This document shows, piece after piece, positions 43,729-53,932 of a stretch of 64,000 nt of DNA (positions are counted from its first letter, which is position 1; every line of letters starts with the position of its first letter). The stretch spans positions 144,941-208,940 of the forward strand of contig NZ_AUED01000017.1 of NCBI RefSeq assembly GCF_000425805.1, read 5' to 3'. The notes beneath the pieces were generated by a model. It had not been told where the DNA came from. It searched no databases and saw nothing but the letters and a program-made list of their open reading frames with translations. Origin of the DNA: Pseudomonas vranovensis DSM 16006. Lineage in GTDB: Bacteria; Pseudomonadota; Gammaproteobacteria; Pseudomonadales; Pseudomonadaceae. Both the position numbers and the translations under genes were made by a program.

Positions 43729-45009
43729 CTACATGCCCAACATGTTCGGCAATACCAGCGAGATCCACGGTACGTAGGTCACCAGGATCAGGAACAGTAC
43801 CAGCAACGACAGCCACGGCATGGCTGCCCGCACGGTGGCGGTCAGTGGCATTCCCGTTACCGCCGAGGTGACGAACAGGTTCAGCCCCACCGGCGGTGTG
43901 ATCAGGCCGATTTCAAGGTTGACCACCATGATGATCCCCAGGTGAATTGGGTCGATACCCAGTTTCATGGCGATCGGGAACAGGATCGGTGCCAGGATCA
44001 GGATGATCGCCGATGGCTCCATGAAGGCGCCGGCCACCAGCAGCACGATGTTCACCACCAGCAGGAAGGTCACCGGGGTCAGGCCGGCGTCGATCACCCA
44101 GGCGGTAATCTGCTGGGGCAGCTGTTCAGTGGTCAGTACGTGGGCAAAGAGCATGGCGTTGGCGATGATGAACATCAGCATGATGCTCAGCTTGGCCGAC
44201 TCCAGCAGCACCTTGGGTGCTTCCCGGAAGGTCATGTCCTTGTACACGAACAGTGCAATGAAGGCTGAATACACCGCAGCCACCGCTGCTGCCTCGGTGG
44301 GGGTGAACATGCCGCTGTAGATACCGCCGAGGATGATCACCATCAGCAGCAGGCCCCAGACCGCCTTGCGGGCGGCGCTGAGCCATTCCCTGAAAGTGGC
44401 GCGAGGCAGGGCGGGCAGGTTCTTCTTCACCGCCACGATGTAGATGGCGATCATCAGGATCAGGCCCAGCATCAGGCCCGGTACCACGCCGGCCATGAAC
44501 AGCTTTCCCACCGAAGTCTCGGTGGCGGCGGCGTACACCACCATCACGATCGACGGCGGGATCAGGATGCCCAGGGTCCCGGCGTTGCAGATGATGCCAG
44601 CGCCGAAGGCCTGTGGATAACCCGAGCGGACCATGCCGGCAATGGCAATCGAACCCACAGCCGCCACCGTCGCCGGGCTTGAGCCGGAGAGCGCCGCGAA
44701 CAGTACGCACGCCAGTACCGCGGCAATGGCAAGCCCGCCGCGGATATGCCCCACGCAAGTGTTGGCGAAGTCGATCAGGCGCTTGGCCACGCCTCCGGTG
44801 GTCATGAACGCGCCGGCCAACAGGAAGAATGGGATCGCCAGCAGGGTGTAGTGCTCGGAGGTCTCGAACAGCTTGATGGCCAGCGAGCGCACCGAGTCCT
44901 GACTGAACAGCATGATGGTCAGCGAGCCGGACAGTCCCAGGGAAATGGCAATGGGTACCCCGATGAACATCAATACGAACAGGGTGACGAACAGAAAGAG
45001 GATGGTCAT
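43729..45009 (-). CDS. dctM: TRAP transporter large permease DctM
   Basis: The 426-residue membrane protein has about 12 helices and the TRAP-M stretches FLLAGAFMTTGGVAKRLIDFA, GSSPATVAAVGSIAIAGM and IGLITPPVGLNLFVTSAV. With DctQ and DctP it imports C4-dicarboxylates or related acids using the sodium gradient. It overlaps dctQ by 4 bases. It is the last gene of a P-Q-M operon. Confidence 0.92.
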   Translation of the reverse strand: MTILFLFVTLFVLMFIGVPIAISLGLSGSLTIMLFSQDSVRSLAIKLFETSEHYTLLAIPFFLLAGAFMTTGGVAKRLIDFANTCVGHIRGGLAIAAVLACVLFAALSGSSPATVAAVGSIAIAGMVRSGYPQAFGAGIICNAGTLGILIPPSIVMVVYAAATETSVGKLFMAGVVPGLMLGLILMIAIYIVAVKKNLPALPRATFREWLSAARKAVWGLLLMVIILGGIYSGMFTPTEAAAVAAVYSAFIALFVYKDMTFREAPKVLLESAKLSIMLMFIIANAMLFAHVLTTEQLPQQITAWVIDAGLTPVTFLLVVNIVLLVAGAFMEPSAIILILAPILFPIAMKLGIDPIHLGIIMVVNLEIGLITPPVGLNLFVTSAVTGMPLTATVRAAMPWLSLLVLFLILVTYVPWISLVLPNMLGM

Positions 45010-45638
45010 TTCTTGTCGTCCTCCTGGTCGGCCAGTTTGAGCGCGTCTGCCGCTTCGTCAGCCAGCCCGAGGCCGGTCTGGCGGTGAGTCAGAATGCGTA
45101 CGAAGATCTCGGCAAAGCGGATGAACACCAGGGCAAAGCCCACCGGCACGATCAGGCCGATGTGCCATTGCATGATGCCGAAGTGCCCCAGGTCTTCGGC
45201 GCCGATGCTGGCGACGAACAAGGTGTGAATCCACTCGAAACTGGCGATGCTCAGGAGGCCCGCGTAACCCAGGCAGCACAGGCAGGCGATCAGGCCGAGC
45301 AGGCGTTGGGTGGATTTACTGGTGAGGTTGACCAGCGCATCGACGCCGATATGACCGGCCACGCGCACACCATAGGACAGCCCGAAAAAGATCAGCCAGC
45401 CAAACAGCGCCTTGGTCAGGGCGTTGCTCCAGGTCATGGACTGGGCGGCGTCCATCACATGGTCGCCGATGCCATTGAACAGATCGGCGGTAGCGGTCCA
45501 GCGTTCGGCCAGGCTGTAGAAGACGGTGTAGAGGTTGTTGAGGATAACGTAGACGAAGGTCACCAGGGTCATGGCGGCCAGGAGGAAGACAATGAAGCCC
45601 TCCTCGAAATGTTCCCAGATACGCCGCAAGGCATTCAT
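45006..45638 (-). CDS. dctQ: TRAP transporter small permease DctQ
   Basis: The 210-residue protein has four hydrophobic helices and the DctQ pattern FEEGFIVFLLAAMTLVTFVYV, GWLIFFGLSYGVRVAGHIGVDAL. It is long for a DctQ because of a periplasmic insert (residues ~35-70) and a charged C-terminal tail. It lies between dctP and dctM, 62 bases downstream of dctP with an intervening hairpin. Confidence 0.9.
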   Translation of the reverse strand: MNALRRIWEHFEEGFIVFLLAAMTLVTFVYVILNNLYTVFYSLAERWTATADLFNGIGDHVMDAAQSMTWSNALTKALFGWLIFFGLSYGVRVAGHIGVDALVNLTSKSTQRLLGLIACLCCLGYAGLLSIASFEWIHTLFVASIGAEDLGHFGIMQWHIGLIVPVGFALVFIRFAEIFVRILTHRQTGLGLADEAADALKLADQEDDKK

Positions 45639-45663
45639 GCGTATTCTCCGATGCGTGACGGTA

Positions 45664-45692
45664 GCGGGCGCCGCCTCGTGGGCAGCGCCCGC
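45664..45692 (-). terminator. Intercistronic hairpin between dctP and dctQ
   Basis: GCGGGCGC and GCGCCCGC form an 8-bp perfect stem just after the dctP stop, with no T-run. Such hairpins often protect or partly end the binding-protein transcript so that DctP exceeds the membrane parts. Confidence 0.55.
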
Positions 45693-45700
45693 CTGCGGGC

Positions 45701-46807
<1,107 letters not shown>

Positions 46808-46931
46808 TCAATGAGACGCGTTGTAAGGCTCGTTGTGCCTGGGTTTCGTCAGACTGGGCTGGTCAGAATGCGAAATTGCGGTTATGAAGGGGGATCGTTT
46901 CAGGCATGACCCTCACTTCACTGGATTTCCC

Positions 46932-47576
46932 ATGCACGTTGCACAGCCTCAGCTCATCCGCGAAACCTTCCCCGTCGGCCCTTTGCAGTGCAACTGCACC
47001 ATCATTGGCGACCCGATCAGCAAAAAGGCCATCGTTGTCGACCCGGGCGGCAACCATGAACAGATCCTTGCCCGCCTGGAGGCCCATGGCCTGAAGCTGG
47101 TGAGCATCATTCACACTCATGCGCATCTGGACCACTTCCTGGCCTCGGGCCTGTTGAAGGAGAAGACCGGCGCCACCCTGCACCTGCACAAGGAAGACCA
47201 GTTCCTCTGGGACAATCTGGAAATGCAGTGCCAGATGTTCGGCGTGCCCTACACCCCGGTGCCTTCGCCGGATCGCTGGCTGGCCGATGACGAGGAGCTG
47301 GCCTGTGGTTGCGGCGTGGCCTTGCACACGCCGGGGCACACGCCAGGGTCGATGAGCTTCTGGTTTGCCGATGCCAAATTGCTGATTGCCGGCGACACGC
47401 TGTTCAAGCGCGGAATCGGCCGCACCGATTTGTGGGGCGGCGACCAGGCGACTATCGTTCGCTCGATCAAACAGCGCCTGTACAGCCTCGATGAAGATGC
47501 CACGGTGGTGACCGGCCACGGGCCGGATACCCGCCTGGGCGACGAGATGCGCCAGAATCCTTTTGTCCGGGCCTGA
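46932..47576 (+). CDS. MBL-fold hydrolase, glyoxalase-II-like
   Basis: This 214-residue metallo-beta-lactamase-fold protein has the metal motif HTHAHLDH (HxHxDH), followed by TPGHTPGSMSF (third His), LIAGDTLFKRGIGRTD (bridging Asp) and TGHGPDT (last His). The set is complete, so it should bind two metal ions and hydrolyse a thioester or similar. The length is shorter than glyoxalase II (about 255), fitting YcbL-type proteins. The start at 46932 precedes the conserved N terminus; the longer frame to 46833 is not supported. Confidence 0.88.
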   Translation: MHVAQPQLIRETFPVGPLQCNCTIIGDPISKKAIVVDPGGNHEQILARLEAHGLKLVSIIHTHAHLDHFLASGLLKEKTGATLHLHKEDQFLWDNLEMQCQMFGVPYTPVPSPDRWLADDEELACGCGVALHTPGHTPGSMSFWFADAKLLIAGDTLFKRGIGRTDLWGGDQATIVRSIKQRLYSLDEDATVVTGHGPDTRLGDEMRQNPFVRA

Positions 47577-47672
47577 TTTTTCAGGGAATTTTTCTGATGT
47601 TTGCCACTCCAAGGCTGGCACCGATACGTCAATCGGTCCGCTGCACTTTCGAATTACAGTAGGAGCTTGTCC

Positions 47673-48368
47673 ATGTTCACCATGCGTCGTTTGATTATCG
47701 TCGCTACCGCTGCCGTCCTGATGACCGGTTGTGCCAGCCCCAACCCGTACGACAGCCAGGGGCAGGCGCAGCAAGGCTCCACCGGGATGAGCAAAACCGC
47801 CAAGTATGGCGGCCTGGGTGCATTGGCCGGTGCCATCGCTGGTGCTGCCATCGACCATGACAACCGTGGCAAGGGTGCGCTGATCGGCGCTGCAGCCGTG
47901 GGCGCCGCTGCAGCCGGTTACGGCTATTACGCCGACAAGCAGGAAGCTGCCCTGCGCGCGAGCATGGCCAACACTGGCGTTGAAGTTCAGCGTCAGGGTG
48001 ACCAGATCAAGCTGATCATGCCGGGCAACATCACCTTCGCCACCGACTCGGCGAACATCGCGCCAAGCTTCTACTCGCCGCTGAACAACCTGGCCAACTC
48101 CTTCAAGCAGTTCAACCAGAACACCATTGAAGTGGTCGGCTACACCGACAGCACCGGCAGCCGCCAGCACAACATGGACCTGTCCCAGCGTCGTGCCCAG
48201 TCGGTCGTGACTTACCTGACCTCCCAGGGTGTGGATGGTAGCCGCGTGACGGCTCGTGGTCTGGGCCCGGACCAACCGATTGCCAGCAACGCCGACGCCA
48301 ATGGTCGTGCGCAGAATCGTCGCGTAGAGGTCAACCTCAAGCCAATTCCTGGCCAGCAGTACCAGTAA
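47673..48368 (+). CDS. OmpA-family glycine-zipper lipoprotein (YiaD-like)
   Basis: The 231-residue protein has a lipobox (AVLMTGC, Cys18), a glycine-zipper membrane region (GGLGALAGAIAGAAIDHDNRG...) and a C-terminal OmpA domain (GNITFATDSANI..., TIEVVGYTDSTGS, LSQRRAQSVVTYL, RVTARGLGPDQPIASN) that binds peptidoglycan. It therefore links the outer membrane to the cell wall. The start at 47673 has AGGAG at 47661-47665. A rho-independent terminator follows. Confidence 0.92.
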   Translation: MFTMRRLIIVATAAVLMTGCASPNPYDSQGQAQQGSTGMSKTAKYGGLGALAGAIAGAAIDHDNRGKGALIGAAAVGAAAAGYGYYADKQEAALRASMANTGVEVQRQGDQIKLIMPGNITFATDSANIAPSFYSPLNNLANSFKQFNQNTIEVVGYTDSTGSRQHNMDLSQRRAQSVVTYLTSQGVDGSRVTARGLGPDQPIASNADANGRAQNRRVEVNLKPIPGQQYQ

Positions 48369-48382
48369 GTACTTGTGACGTG

Positions 48383-48411
48383 AAAAAGGGGAGCCAGGCT
48401 CCCCTTTTTTT
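48383..48411 (+). terminator. Rho-independent terminator
   Basis: AAAAAGGGGAGCCAGGCTCCCCTTTTTTT is a perfect 8-bp stem with A and T runs, 15 bases after the OmpA-family stop. Confidence 0.92.
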
Positions 48412-48450
48412 ATGAGTGGAATGGTGTGGAGTGGGAGCAACTGTCTTGAG

Positions 48451-48613
48451 CCACGACCGCTGTGCGGTCGATCGCAGGCTGTCGCCAGCGGCTACACCGG
48501 CACTCTGTAGCCGCTGCCGAGGAACGAGGTTGCGATCGGCTGCGTAGCGGCCGTATTCCAGGCATCTCCAGTTGTGCTGGATGTAAGGGCCTTTCGCGGG
48601 GCAAGCCCGCTCC
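48451..48613. repeat. REP cluster: facing pair plus a short REP arm
   Basis: Copies at 48451-48495 and 48507-48553 (ends GCCAGCGGCTAC and GTAGCCGCTGCC face each other across a short gap), plus the short arm TTTCGCGGGGCAAGCCCGCT at 48592-48611. No gene in this interval. Confidence 0.85.
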
Positions 48614-48632
48614 GACTCATGCGTGGTGGTTT

Positions 48633-49211
48633 CTAGTGCTTGGTAGTGATCTTCAGCAAGTCGGTGAAGACCATGTCCACCGTCTGCCCGACCTTCAGGT
48701 TTTTCATCCGCTCTTGCAGCTGCGGATCTTCAACCTTCACCACCTTCTGCGGGCCGTCAGGCGGCAACAGGGTCACTTCGTGGGTCTTGAGGTCGATCTT
48801 GGTAATTTTCGAGGTGACTTTCACCTGACGGAACGCTTCGCCACCGGGGTTGGGGTTTTCTTTGGTGGCACGAATCACTCCGGCCTCCTTGCTCACGCCA
48901 GGCTCACCGCCCACCGTGGTGTCCAGGACCGTCGCCACGGAGCGATTGACCTTGATGTTCACCTGGTCCCCAACCTTGAGGTTATGCAAGTCCTTGGCGT
49001 TCTCGCTCAACTGGATCGGTACCTGGGAATCATCCGGGCCGGCGACGGTGACGAGACGCTTGTCGACATCGACAGCCAGTACCTTGGTATCCACGATATT
49101 TTCACTGGCAATCCCGTTGATCAAAATGTCTTCTGCCTGCACCGTGAAACTGGCTGCAGACAGGAGTGAAGCAAGAGCGATAGCGTGGGTGAAGGTGCGC
49201 AGCGGTTTCAT
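48633..49211 (-). CDS. Exported protein with two tandem similar domains, 192 aa
   Basis: A signal peptide (ALASLLSAASFTVQA) precedes a mature protein that repeats itself: residues ~41-95 (TKVLAVDVDKRLVTVAGPD ... LKVGDQVNIKV) and ~135-192 (SKITKIDLKTHEVTLLPPDG ... LKVGQTVDMVF) share the pattern V-D---R-VT--gPdg ... LKVG--V. This suggests two small OB-like beta domains. It is probably periplasmic. No named function; no operon partner. Confidence 0.72.
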   Translation of the reverse strand: MKPLRTFTHAIALASLLSAASFTVQAEDILINGIASENIVDTKVLAVDVDKRLVTVAGPDDSQVPIQLSENAKDLHNLKVGDQVNIKVNRSVATVLDTTVGGEPGVSKEAGVIRATKENPNPGGEAFRQVKVTSKITKIDLKTHEVTLLPPDGPQKVVKVEDPQLQERMKNLKVGQTVDMVFTDLLKITTKH

Positions 49212-49378
49212 AGGCTTACATTCCGTGTGTTGGCTATTGAGAAACTGAAGGTGCGAAATAGCGTGGGGGAGAGCATAGATGCTCGGAGCGAGTTCGGGGG
49301 CGGCGGGGCGATTTTCTGTTGATCTGCCTCAAGCCCAGGGGCAAGAAAACTTCCCGCCTGGGCATAGGGCGATAGGCT

Positions 49379-50272
49379 TCAGTTGCGTTTCAGGCGGTCG
49401 AGCAGGGCGTCCTTGTCTTCCCACAACTGGTTGATCCACTGCTGGAAGGCCAGGCGATAGGCTTCATCCTGGTCGTAGTTCTTGCCAAGGAACTCGGGCG
49501 GAATCATCACTTCCTCGAACTGCACCACGATGTGCTTCACCCGACCGCACAACAGGTCCCAGAACCCTGGCGCGCCAGACGGGTAGTGGATGGTGACGTT
49601 GACGATCGACTGCAACTGTTCGCCCATGGCATCGAGCACAAAGGCGATGCCGCCGGCCTTGGGTTTGAGCAAGTGCCTATAGGGCGACTGCTGCTGGCGG
49701 TGCTTGGCCGGGGTGAAGCGGGTGCCTTCGGCAAAGTTGAAGATGGCTGTGGGTTTACCGCGAAACTTGGCGCAGGTGCGTCGGGTGGTTTCCAGGTCTT
49801 TGCCGGCCTTCTCAGGGTGCTTGGCCAGGTAGGCCTTGGAGTAGCGTTTCATGAACGGAAAACCGAGGGCCCACCAGGCCAGGCCAATCACCGGCACCCA
49901 GATCAGCACTTGCTTGAGGAAGAACTTCAGCGGGCGGATGCGGCGGTTGAGCACGTACTGCAGCACCAGGATGTCGACCCAGCTCTGGTGATTGCTGGTG
50001 ATCAGGTAGCTGTGCTGGTAGTCCAGCCCGGCCAGGCCTTCGACCTGCCAGCGAGCCTTGCCCAACAGGTTGATCCAGGCGTTGTTGTTGCTGATCCAGG
50101 CCTCGTGGATATGCCGCATCAGTTCGTCGGTCACCCGCTGCGCCGCCGTGAACGGCAGGCACAGTTTGAACAGGCTGACGATGAACAACGGGGTACAGCA
50201 GACAATGGTGTTGAGCCCCAGCAGCAGCGAGGCGATCACCCCGCGCAGTGGCGCGGGTAGAAGTCCGAGCAT
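49379..50272 (-). CDS. Membrane acyltransferase (YihG/PlsC type)
   Basis: This 297-residue protein has an N-terminal hydrophobic segment (residues ~8-40), the acyltransferase motif SNHQSWVD (HX4D), FLKQVLIWVPVIGLAWW, and the acyl-acceptor motif FAEGTRF. It should acylate lysophosphatidate or a related glycerolipid at the inner membrane, as E. coli YihG does. It follows pta with only two bases between stop and start, so they are one transcription unit. Its substrate preference cannot be told. Confidence 0.88.
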   Translation of the reverse strand: MLGLLPAPLRGVIASLLLGLNTIVCCTPLFIVSLFKLCLPFTAAQRVTDELMRHIHEAWISNNNAWINLLGKARWQVEGLAGLDYQHSYLITSNHQSWVDILVLQYVLNRRIRPLKFFLKQVLIWVPVIGLAWWALGFPFMKRYSKAYLAKHPEKAGKDLETTRRTCAKFRGKPTAIFNFAEGTRFTPAKHRQQQSPYRHLLKPKAGGIAFVLDAMGEQLQSIVNVTIHYPSGAPGFWDLLCGRVKHIVVQFEEVMIPPEFLGKNYDQDEAYRLAFQQWINQLWEDKDALLDRLKRN

Positions 50273-50274
50273 GT

Positions 50275-52371
50275 TCAGCTATCCAGTGAGCGGTTGGCCT
50301 GAATCGCGGTCAGGGCAATGGTGTAGACGATATCGTCGACCTGGGCGCCGCGCGGGAGGTCGTTGACCGGTTTGCGCAGGCCTTGCAGCATCGGCCCCAG
50401 GCTGACGCAGTCGGCACTGCGTTGCACGGCCTTGTGGGTGGTGTTGCCGGTGTTGAGGTCGGGGAACACGAAGACCGTCGCGCGACCGGCTACCTGGCTA
50501 TTGGGTGCCAGTTGCCGGGCGATTTCGAGATTGGCCGCGGTGTCGTACTGCAACGGGCCGTCGATCTGCAGGCTGCGTTGGGTTTCCTGGGCCAGTTGGG
50601 TGGCTTCGCGGACCTTTTCCACTTCTTCGCCACTGGCCGAATCGCCACTGGAATAGCTGATCATTGCTACCCGTGGAGCGATGCCGAAAGCCTCGGCGGA
50701 GTCGGCGCTCTGCAGGGCGATTTCCGCCAGCTCGCTGGCGCTGGGGTGCGGGTTCATGACGCAGTCGCCGTACACCAGCACCTGCTCGGGGAACAGCATG
50801 AAGAACACCGACGACACCAGGCTGCAGCCCGGTGCGGTCTTGATCAGTTGCAAGGCCGGGCGGATGGTATTGGCGGTGGAGTGGACGAGCCCGGATACCA
50901 GGCCGTCTACCTCATCCAGGGCCAGCATCATGGTGCCGATCACCACTGGGTCTTCCAGTTGCTGTTCGGCCATGGGGGCGTTGAGGCTCTTGCTCTTGCG
51001 CAGGCTGACCATCGGTTCTACGTAGCGACCCCGGATCAGGTCGGGGTCGAGGATTTCCAGGCCTTCGGGCAGGCTGATGCCCTGGGCCCGGGCCACCGCC
51101 TGGACATCGTCGGGCTTGGCCAGCAGCACGCAGCGGGCGATGCCTCGGGCCTGGCAGATGGCGGCGGCCTGCACGGTCATGGGTTCGGCGCCTTCGGGCA
51201 GGACGATGCGTTTATTGGCCTGCTGGGCACGCTGGATCAGTTGGTAGCGGAACACAGCGGGGGACAGGCGCAATTCGCGCGGGGTACCGCAGCGCTGGTG
51301 CAGCCAGTCGGCATCCAGGTAGCTGGCAACGAAGTCGGTGATGATTTCCGCACGTTCGCGGTCATCGACCGGGATTTCCTTGTTCAACTGATTCAACTGG
51401 TTGGCGGTGTCGTAGGAGCCGGTGCTCACCGACAGAATCGGCAGGCCGGCCAGCAGCGCGCCCTGGCACAGTTCGAGGATGCGTGGGTCGGGCTTGCTGT
51501 CGCTGGTCAGCAGCAGGCCGGCCAGCGGCACGCCATTGATGGCGGCCAGGCTTACCGCAAGGATGATGTCGTCGCGGTCGCCCGGGGTTACCACCAGGGT
51601 ACCGGGCTTGAGCAGTGGCACGGTGTTGGCCACGGTGCGCGCGCAGATGATGATCTTGTTCATCCGCCGCTGCTCGTAGTCACCGGCGTTGAGCACCTGG
51701 GCGCCCAGCAGCTCGGCCACATCGCGGGTGCGCGGGGCGTTGAGGTCGGCCTGGTAGGGAATGCAGCCGAGCAGGCGGAACTCCCCGCCGCGCAGCAGGG
51801 GCGAGTGCTCCTTCAGGCGTTCGGCGAAGGCGTCCATGCTCTCGTCGGTGCGGACCTTGTTGAGGATCACGCCGAGCACTTTCGGGTCTTTCGGCCCGCC
51901 AAACAATTGTGCCTGCAGCTCCACCCGGCCAGACAACTCGGTGAGCACTTCGTTTTCCGGCGCCGAGACCAGGATCACCTCGGCATCCAGGCTCTTGGCC
52001 AGGTGCAGGTTGACGCGTGCGGCGTAACTGGCGTGACGGGTCGGGACCATGCCTTCGACCACGACCACGTCCTTGCCCATGCAGGCTTGCTGGTACAGGG
52101 TGATGATTTCTTCGAGCAGCTCATCGAGCTGGCCATCGCCGAGCATGCGCTCGACATGGGCCAGGCTCAGCGGCTGCGGCGGCTTGAGGCCGTGGGTGCG
52201 GGCCACCAGTTCCGTGGAGCGTTCAGGGCCGGTGTCGCCGGGGTGCGGTTGGGCGATGGGCTTGAAAAAGCCGACTTTCAGCCCGGCGCGTTCCAGGGTG
52301 CGAACCAGGCCCAGGCTGATGGAGGTCAGGCCGACACCAAAGTCAGTCGGCGCGATGAAAAATGTCTGCAT
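50275..52371 (-). CDS. pta: Phosphate acetyltransferase (long form)
   Basis: Pta makes acetyl phosphate from acetyl-CoA. At 698 residues it is the long class: an N-terminal P-loop-like domain (residues ~1-230, MQTFFIAPTDFGVGLTSI), a DRTGG domain in the middle and a C-terminal catalytic PTA domain (RIVLPEGAEPMT..., SLVSSVFFMLFPEQVLVYGDCVMNP, DGPLQYDTAAN). ATG at 52371 begins the domain; a longer frame to 52407 has no better site. The neighbouring acyltransferase follows directly. No ackA is in the window. Confidence 0.94.
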   Translation of the reverse strand: MQTFFIAPTDFGVGLTSISLGLVRTLERAGLKVGFFKPIAQPHPGDTGPERSTELVARTHGLKPPQPLSLAHVERMLGDGQLDELLEEIITLYQQACMGKDVVVVEGMVPTRHASYAARVNLHLAKSLDAEVILVSAPENEVLTELSGRVELQAQLFGGPKDPKVLGVILNKVRTDESMDAFAERLKEHSPLLRGGEFRLLGCIPYQADLNAPRTRDVAELLGAQVLNAGDYEQRRMNKIIICARTVANTVPLLKPGTLVVTPGDRDDIILAVSLAAINGVPLAGLLLTSDSKPDPRILELCQGALLAGLPILSVSTGSYDTANQLNQLNKEIPVDDRERAEIITDFVASYLDADWLHQRCGTPRELRLSPAVFRYQLIQRAQQANKRIVLPEGAEPMTVQAAAICQARGIARCVLLAKPDDVQAVARAQGISLPEGLEILDPDLIRGRYVEPMVSLRKSKSLNAPMAEQQLEDPVVIGTMMLALDEVDGLVSGLVHSTANTIRPALQLIKTAPGCSLVSSVFFMLFPEQVLVYGDCVMNPHPSASELAEIALQSADSAEAFGIAPRVAMISYSSGDSASGEEVEKVREATQLAQETQRSLQIDGPLQYDTAANLEIARQLAPNSQVAGRATVFVFPDLNTGNTTHKAVQRSADCVSLGPMLQGLRKPVNDLPRGAQVDDIVYTIALTAIQANRSLDS

Positions 52372-52427
52372 GCGAGCTTCTCGAAGTGAGCTGTGCAAAA
52401 GATTCAATTGCCAAGGGTATCGCTTCT

Positions 52428-52525
52428 GTAGCCGCTGCCGCCAGGCTGCAATCGACCGCGAAGCGGTCGTAGACGTTCACTGGCGACTGCGTTGCAGTCG
52501 ATTGCAGCCTGGCGGCAGCGGCTAC
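52428..52525. repeat. Inverted pair of REP sequences
   Basis: GTAGCCGCTGCCGCCAGGCTGCAATCG at 52428 onward and its complement ending CTGGCGGCAGCGGCTAC at 52525 form a facing pair around ~15 bases. It lies between the divergent pta and slyD genes. Confidence 0.9.
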
Positions 52526-52641
52526 GACCCTGGCTGCGTTGCCGGGGGGAGCGGGCCCGTTTGTCCGGGTTGCGTTCGCTTTCAGGCGATGCGTTGGTTA
52601 CACTTGTGCGCTCTACATTCTTATGCAAAAGGTCTCGCCCC

Positions 52642-53127
52642 ATGCTGATCGCCGCCAACAAGGCTGTCTCCATCGACTATACCCTGACCAACGACGCTGG
52701 TGAGGTCATCGACAGCTCCGCCGGCGGCGCTCCGCTGGTCTACCTGCATGGCGCAGGCAACATCATTCCAGGCCTGGAAAAAGCCCTGGAAGGCAAAACC
52801 GCCGGTGACGAGCTGGAAGTTGCCATCGAGCCGGAAGACGCCTACGGCGAATACCTGGCCGAGCTGGTCAGCACCCTGAACCGCAGCATGTTCGAAGGCG
52901 TCGACCAACTTGAAGTGGGCATGCAGTTCCACGCTTCCGCTCCCGATGGCCAGATGCAGATCGTGACCATCCGTGACCTGGACGGCGACGACGTGACCGT
53001 CGATGGCAACCACCCACTGGCTGGCCAGCGCCTGAACTTCAAGGTCAAGGTCGTCAACATCCGTGACGCCAGCGAAGAAGAAGTAGCCCATGGCCACGTC
53101 CATGGCGAAGGTGGCCATCACCACTGA
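52642..53127 (+). CDS. slyD: FKBP-type peptidyl-prolyl isomerase SlyD
   Basis: The 161-residue protein has the SlyD pattern: MLIAANKAVSIDYTLTNDAGEVIDSS, LVYLHGAGNIIPGLEKALEGK (FKBP plus the insert-in-flap domain DGQMQIVTIRDLDGDDVTVDGNHPLAG), and a His-rich metal-binding tail HGHVHGEGGHHH. It is a cytoplasmic chaperone and prolyl isomerase that also handles nickel. The tail is shorter than in E. coli. Start at 52642 lies 12 bases after AAAAGG. Confidence 0.94.
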   Translation: MLIAANKAVSIDYTLTNDAGEVIDSSAGGAPLVYLHGAGNIIPGLEKALEGKTAGDELEVAIEPEDAYGEYLAELVSTLNRSMFEGVDQLEVGMQFHASAPDGQMQIVTIRDLDGDDVTVDGNHPLAGQRLNFKVKVVNIRDASEEEVAHGHVHGEGGHHH

Positions 53128-53282
53128 TTTTCTGCGCTAAGCTCAGAGAGTCGCGAAGGCGCCCGGGCAAGTCCGTCGCACTCCAGCAGGGGAAGACGGC
53201 TTGGCAGGGCGCTTTTTTAATGGGCTGGTGTTACTGATTGCAGCCCGCAGCGGCAACCGGGACCTGGAAAGGGGAGTACCTC

Positions 53283-53765
53283 ATGAGTGCATTTCACGAC
53301 CTGAAGTTGCAGGCGCTCAATGGCCAGGAGTTGCCTCTTGCGCCATTCAAGGGCCAGGTGGTGCTGGTGGTCAATGTCGCCTCCAAGTGTGGCCTGACCC
53401 CGCAGTACGCAGCACTGGAAAACCTTTATCAGCAATACAAAGGACAAGGCTTCAGCGTCCTGGGCCTGCCGTGCAACCAGTTTGCCGGCCAGGAACCGGG
53501 CAGCGAGAGCGAGATCGCCGAGTTTTGCAGCCTGAACTACGGGGTGAGTTTCCCCCTGGGCAGCAAGCTCGAAGTCAACGGGGCGCAGCGGCATTCGCTG
53601 TACCGCTTGTTGGCAGGCGAAGGGGCGGAGTTCCCCGGCGACATCACCTGGAATTTCGAAAAATTCCTGGTGGGCAAGGATGGCCGTGTATTGGCGCGTT
53701 TCTCGCCACGTACCGCGCCCGATGATGCAACTGTCGTGCAGGCCATCGAAAAAGCCCTGGCCTGA
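53283..53765 (+). CDS. Glutathione peroxidase (Cys type)
   Basis: The 160-residue thiol peroxidase has Cys36 in NVASKCGLTPQY, the Gln in GLPCNQFAGQEPGS and the Trp in ITWNFEKFLV, which form the catalytic tetrad. A cysteine replaces selenocysteine. It detoxifies hydroperoxides, in bacteria usually with thioredoxin. The start at 53283 has GGGGAG upstream. It stands alone, followed by REP sequence. Confidence 0.93.
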   Translation: MSAFHDLKLQALNGQELPLAPFKGQVVLVVNVASKCGLTPQYAALENLYQQYKGQGFSVLGLPCNQFAGQEPGSESEIAEFCSLNYGVSFPLGSKLEVNGAQRHSLYRLLAGEGAEFPGDITWNFEKFLVGKDGRVLARFSPRTAPDDATVVQAIEKALA

Positions 53766-53774
53766 TTGGCCCTG

Positions 53775-53845
53775 TCGCGGGGCAAGGCCGCTCCCACAGC
53801 ACCTGTAGGAGCGGCGGTGCGACGTTTCGCCTTGCCCCGCGATTG
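53775..53845. repeat. REP-like inverted repeat
   Basis: TCGCGGGGCAAGGCCGCTCC and CGCCTTGCCCCGCGA face each other around GTAGGAGCGGCGGTGCGACG. It is the same family as the copies at 450 and 36281. Confidence 0.75.
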
Positions 53846-53932
53846 CCGTCAAATCACTCCCATCAATAGTGCTGGGCCAGCCCAACTTCTCCCCCTATCC
53901 TCAGGCGCATTCCCACCCCATTGGAGCGCCGC

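Noticed and set aside
50383..52389. 668-residue open frame on the plus strand
   Set aside because: Antisense of pta; composition is Gly/Gln/His-rich and not protein-like.
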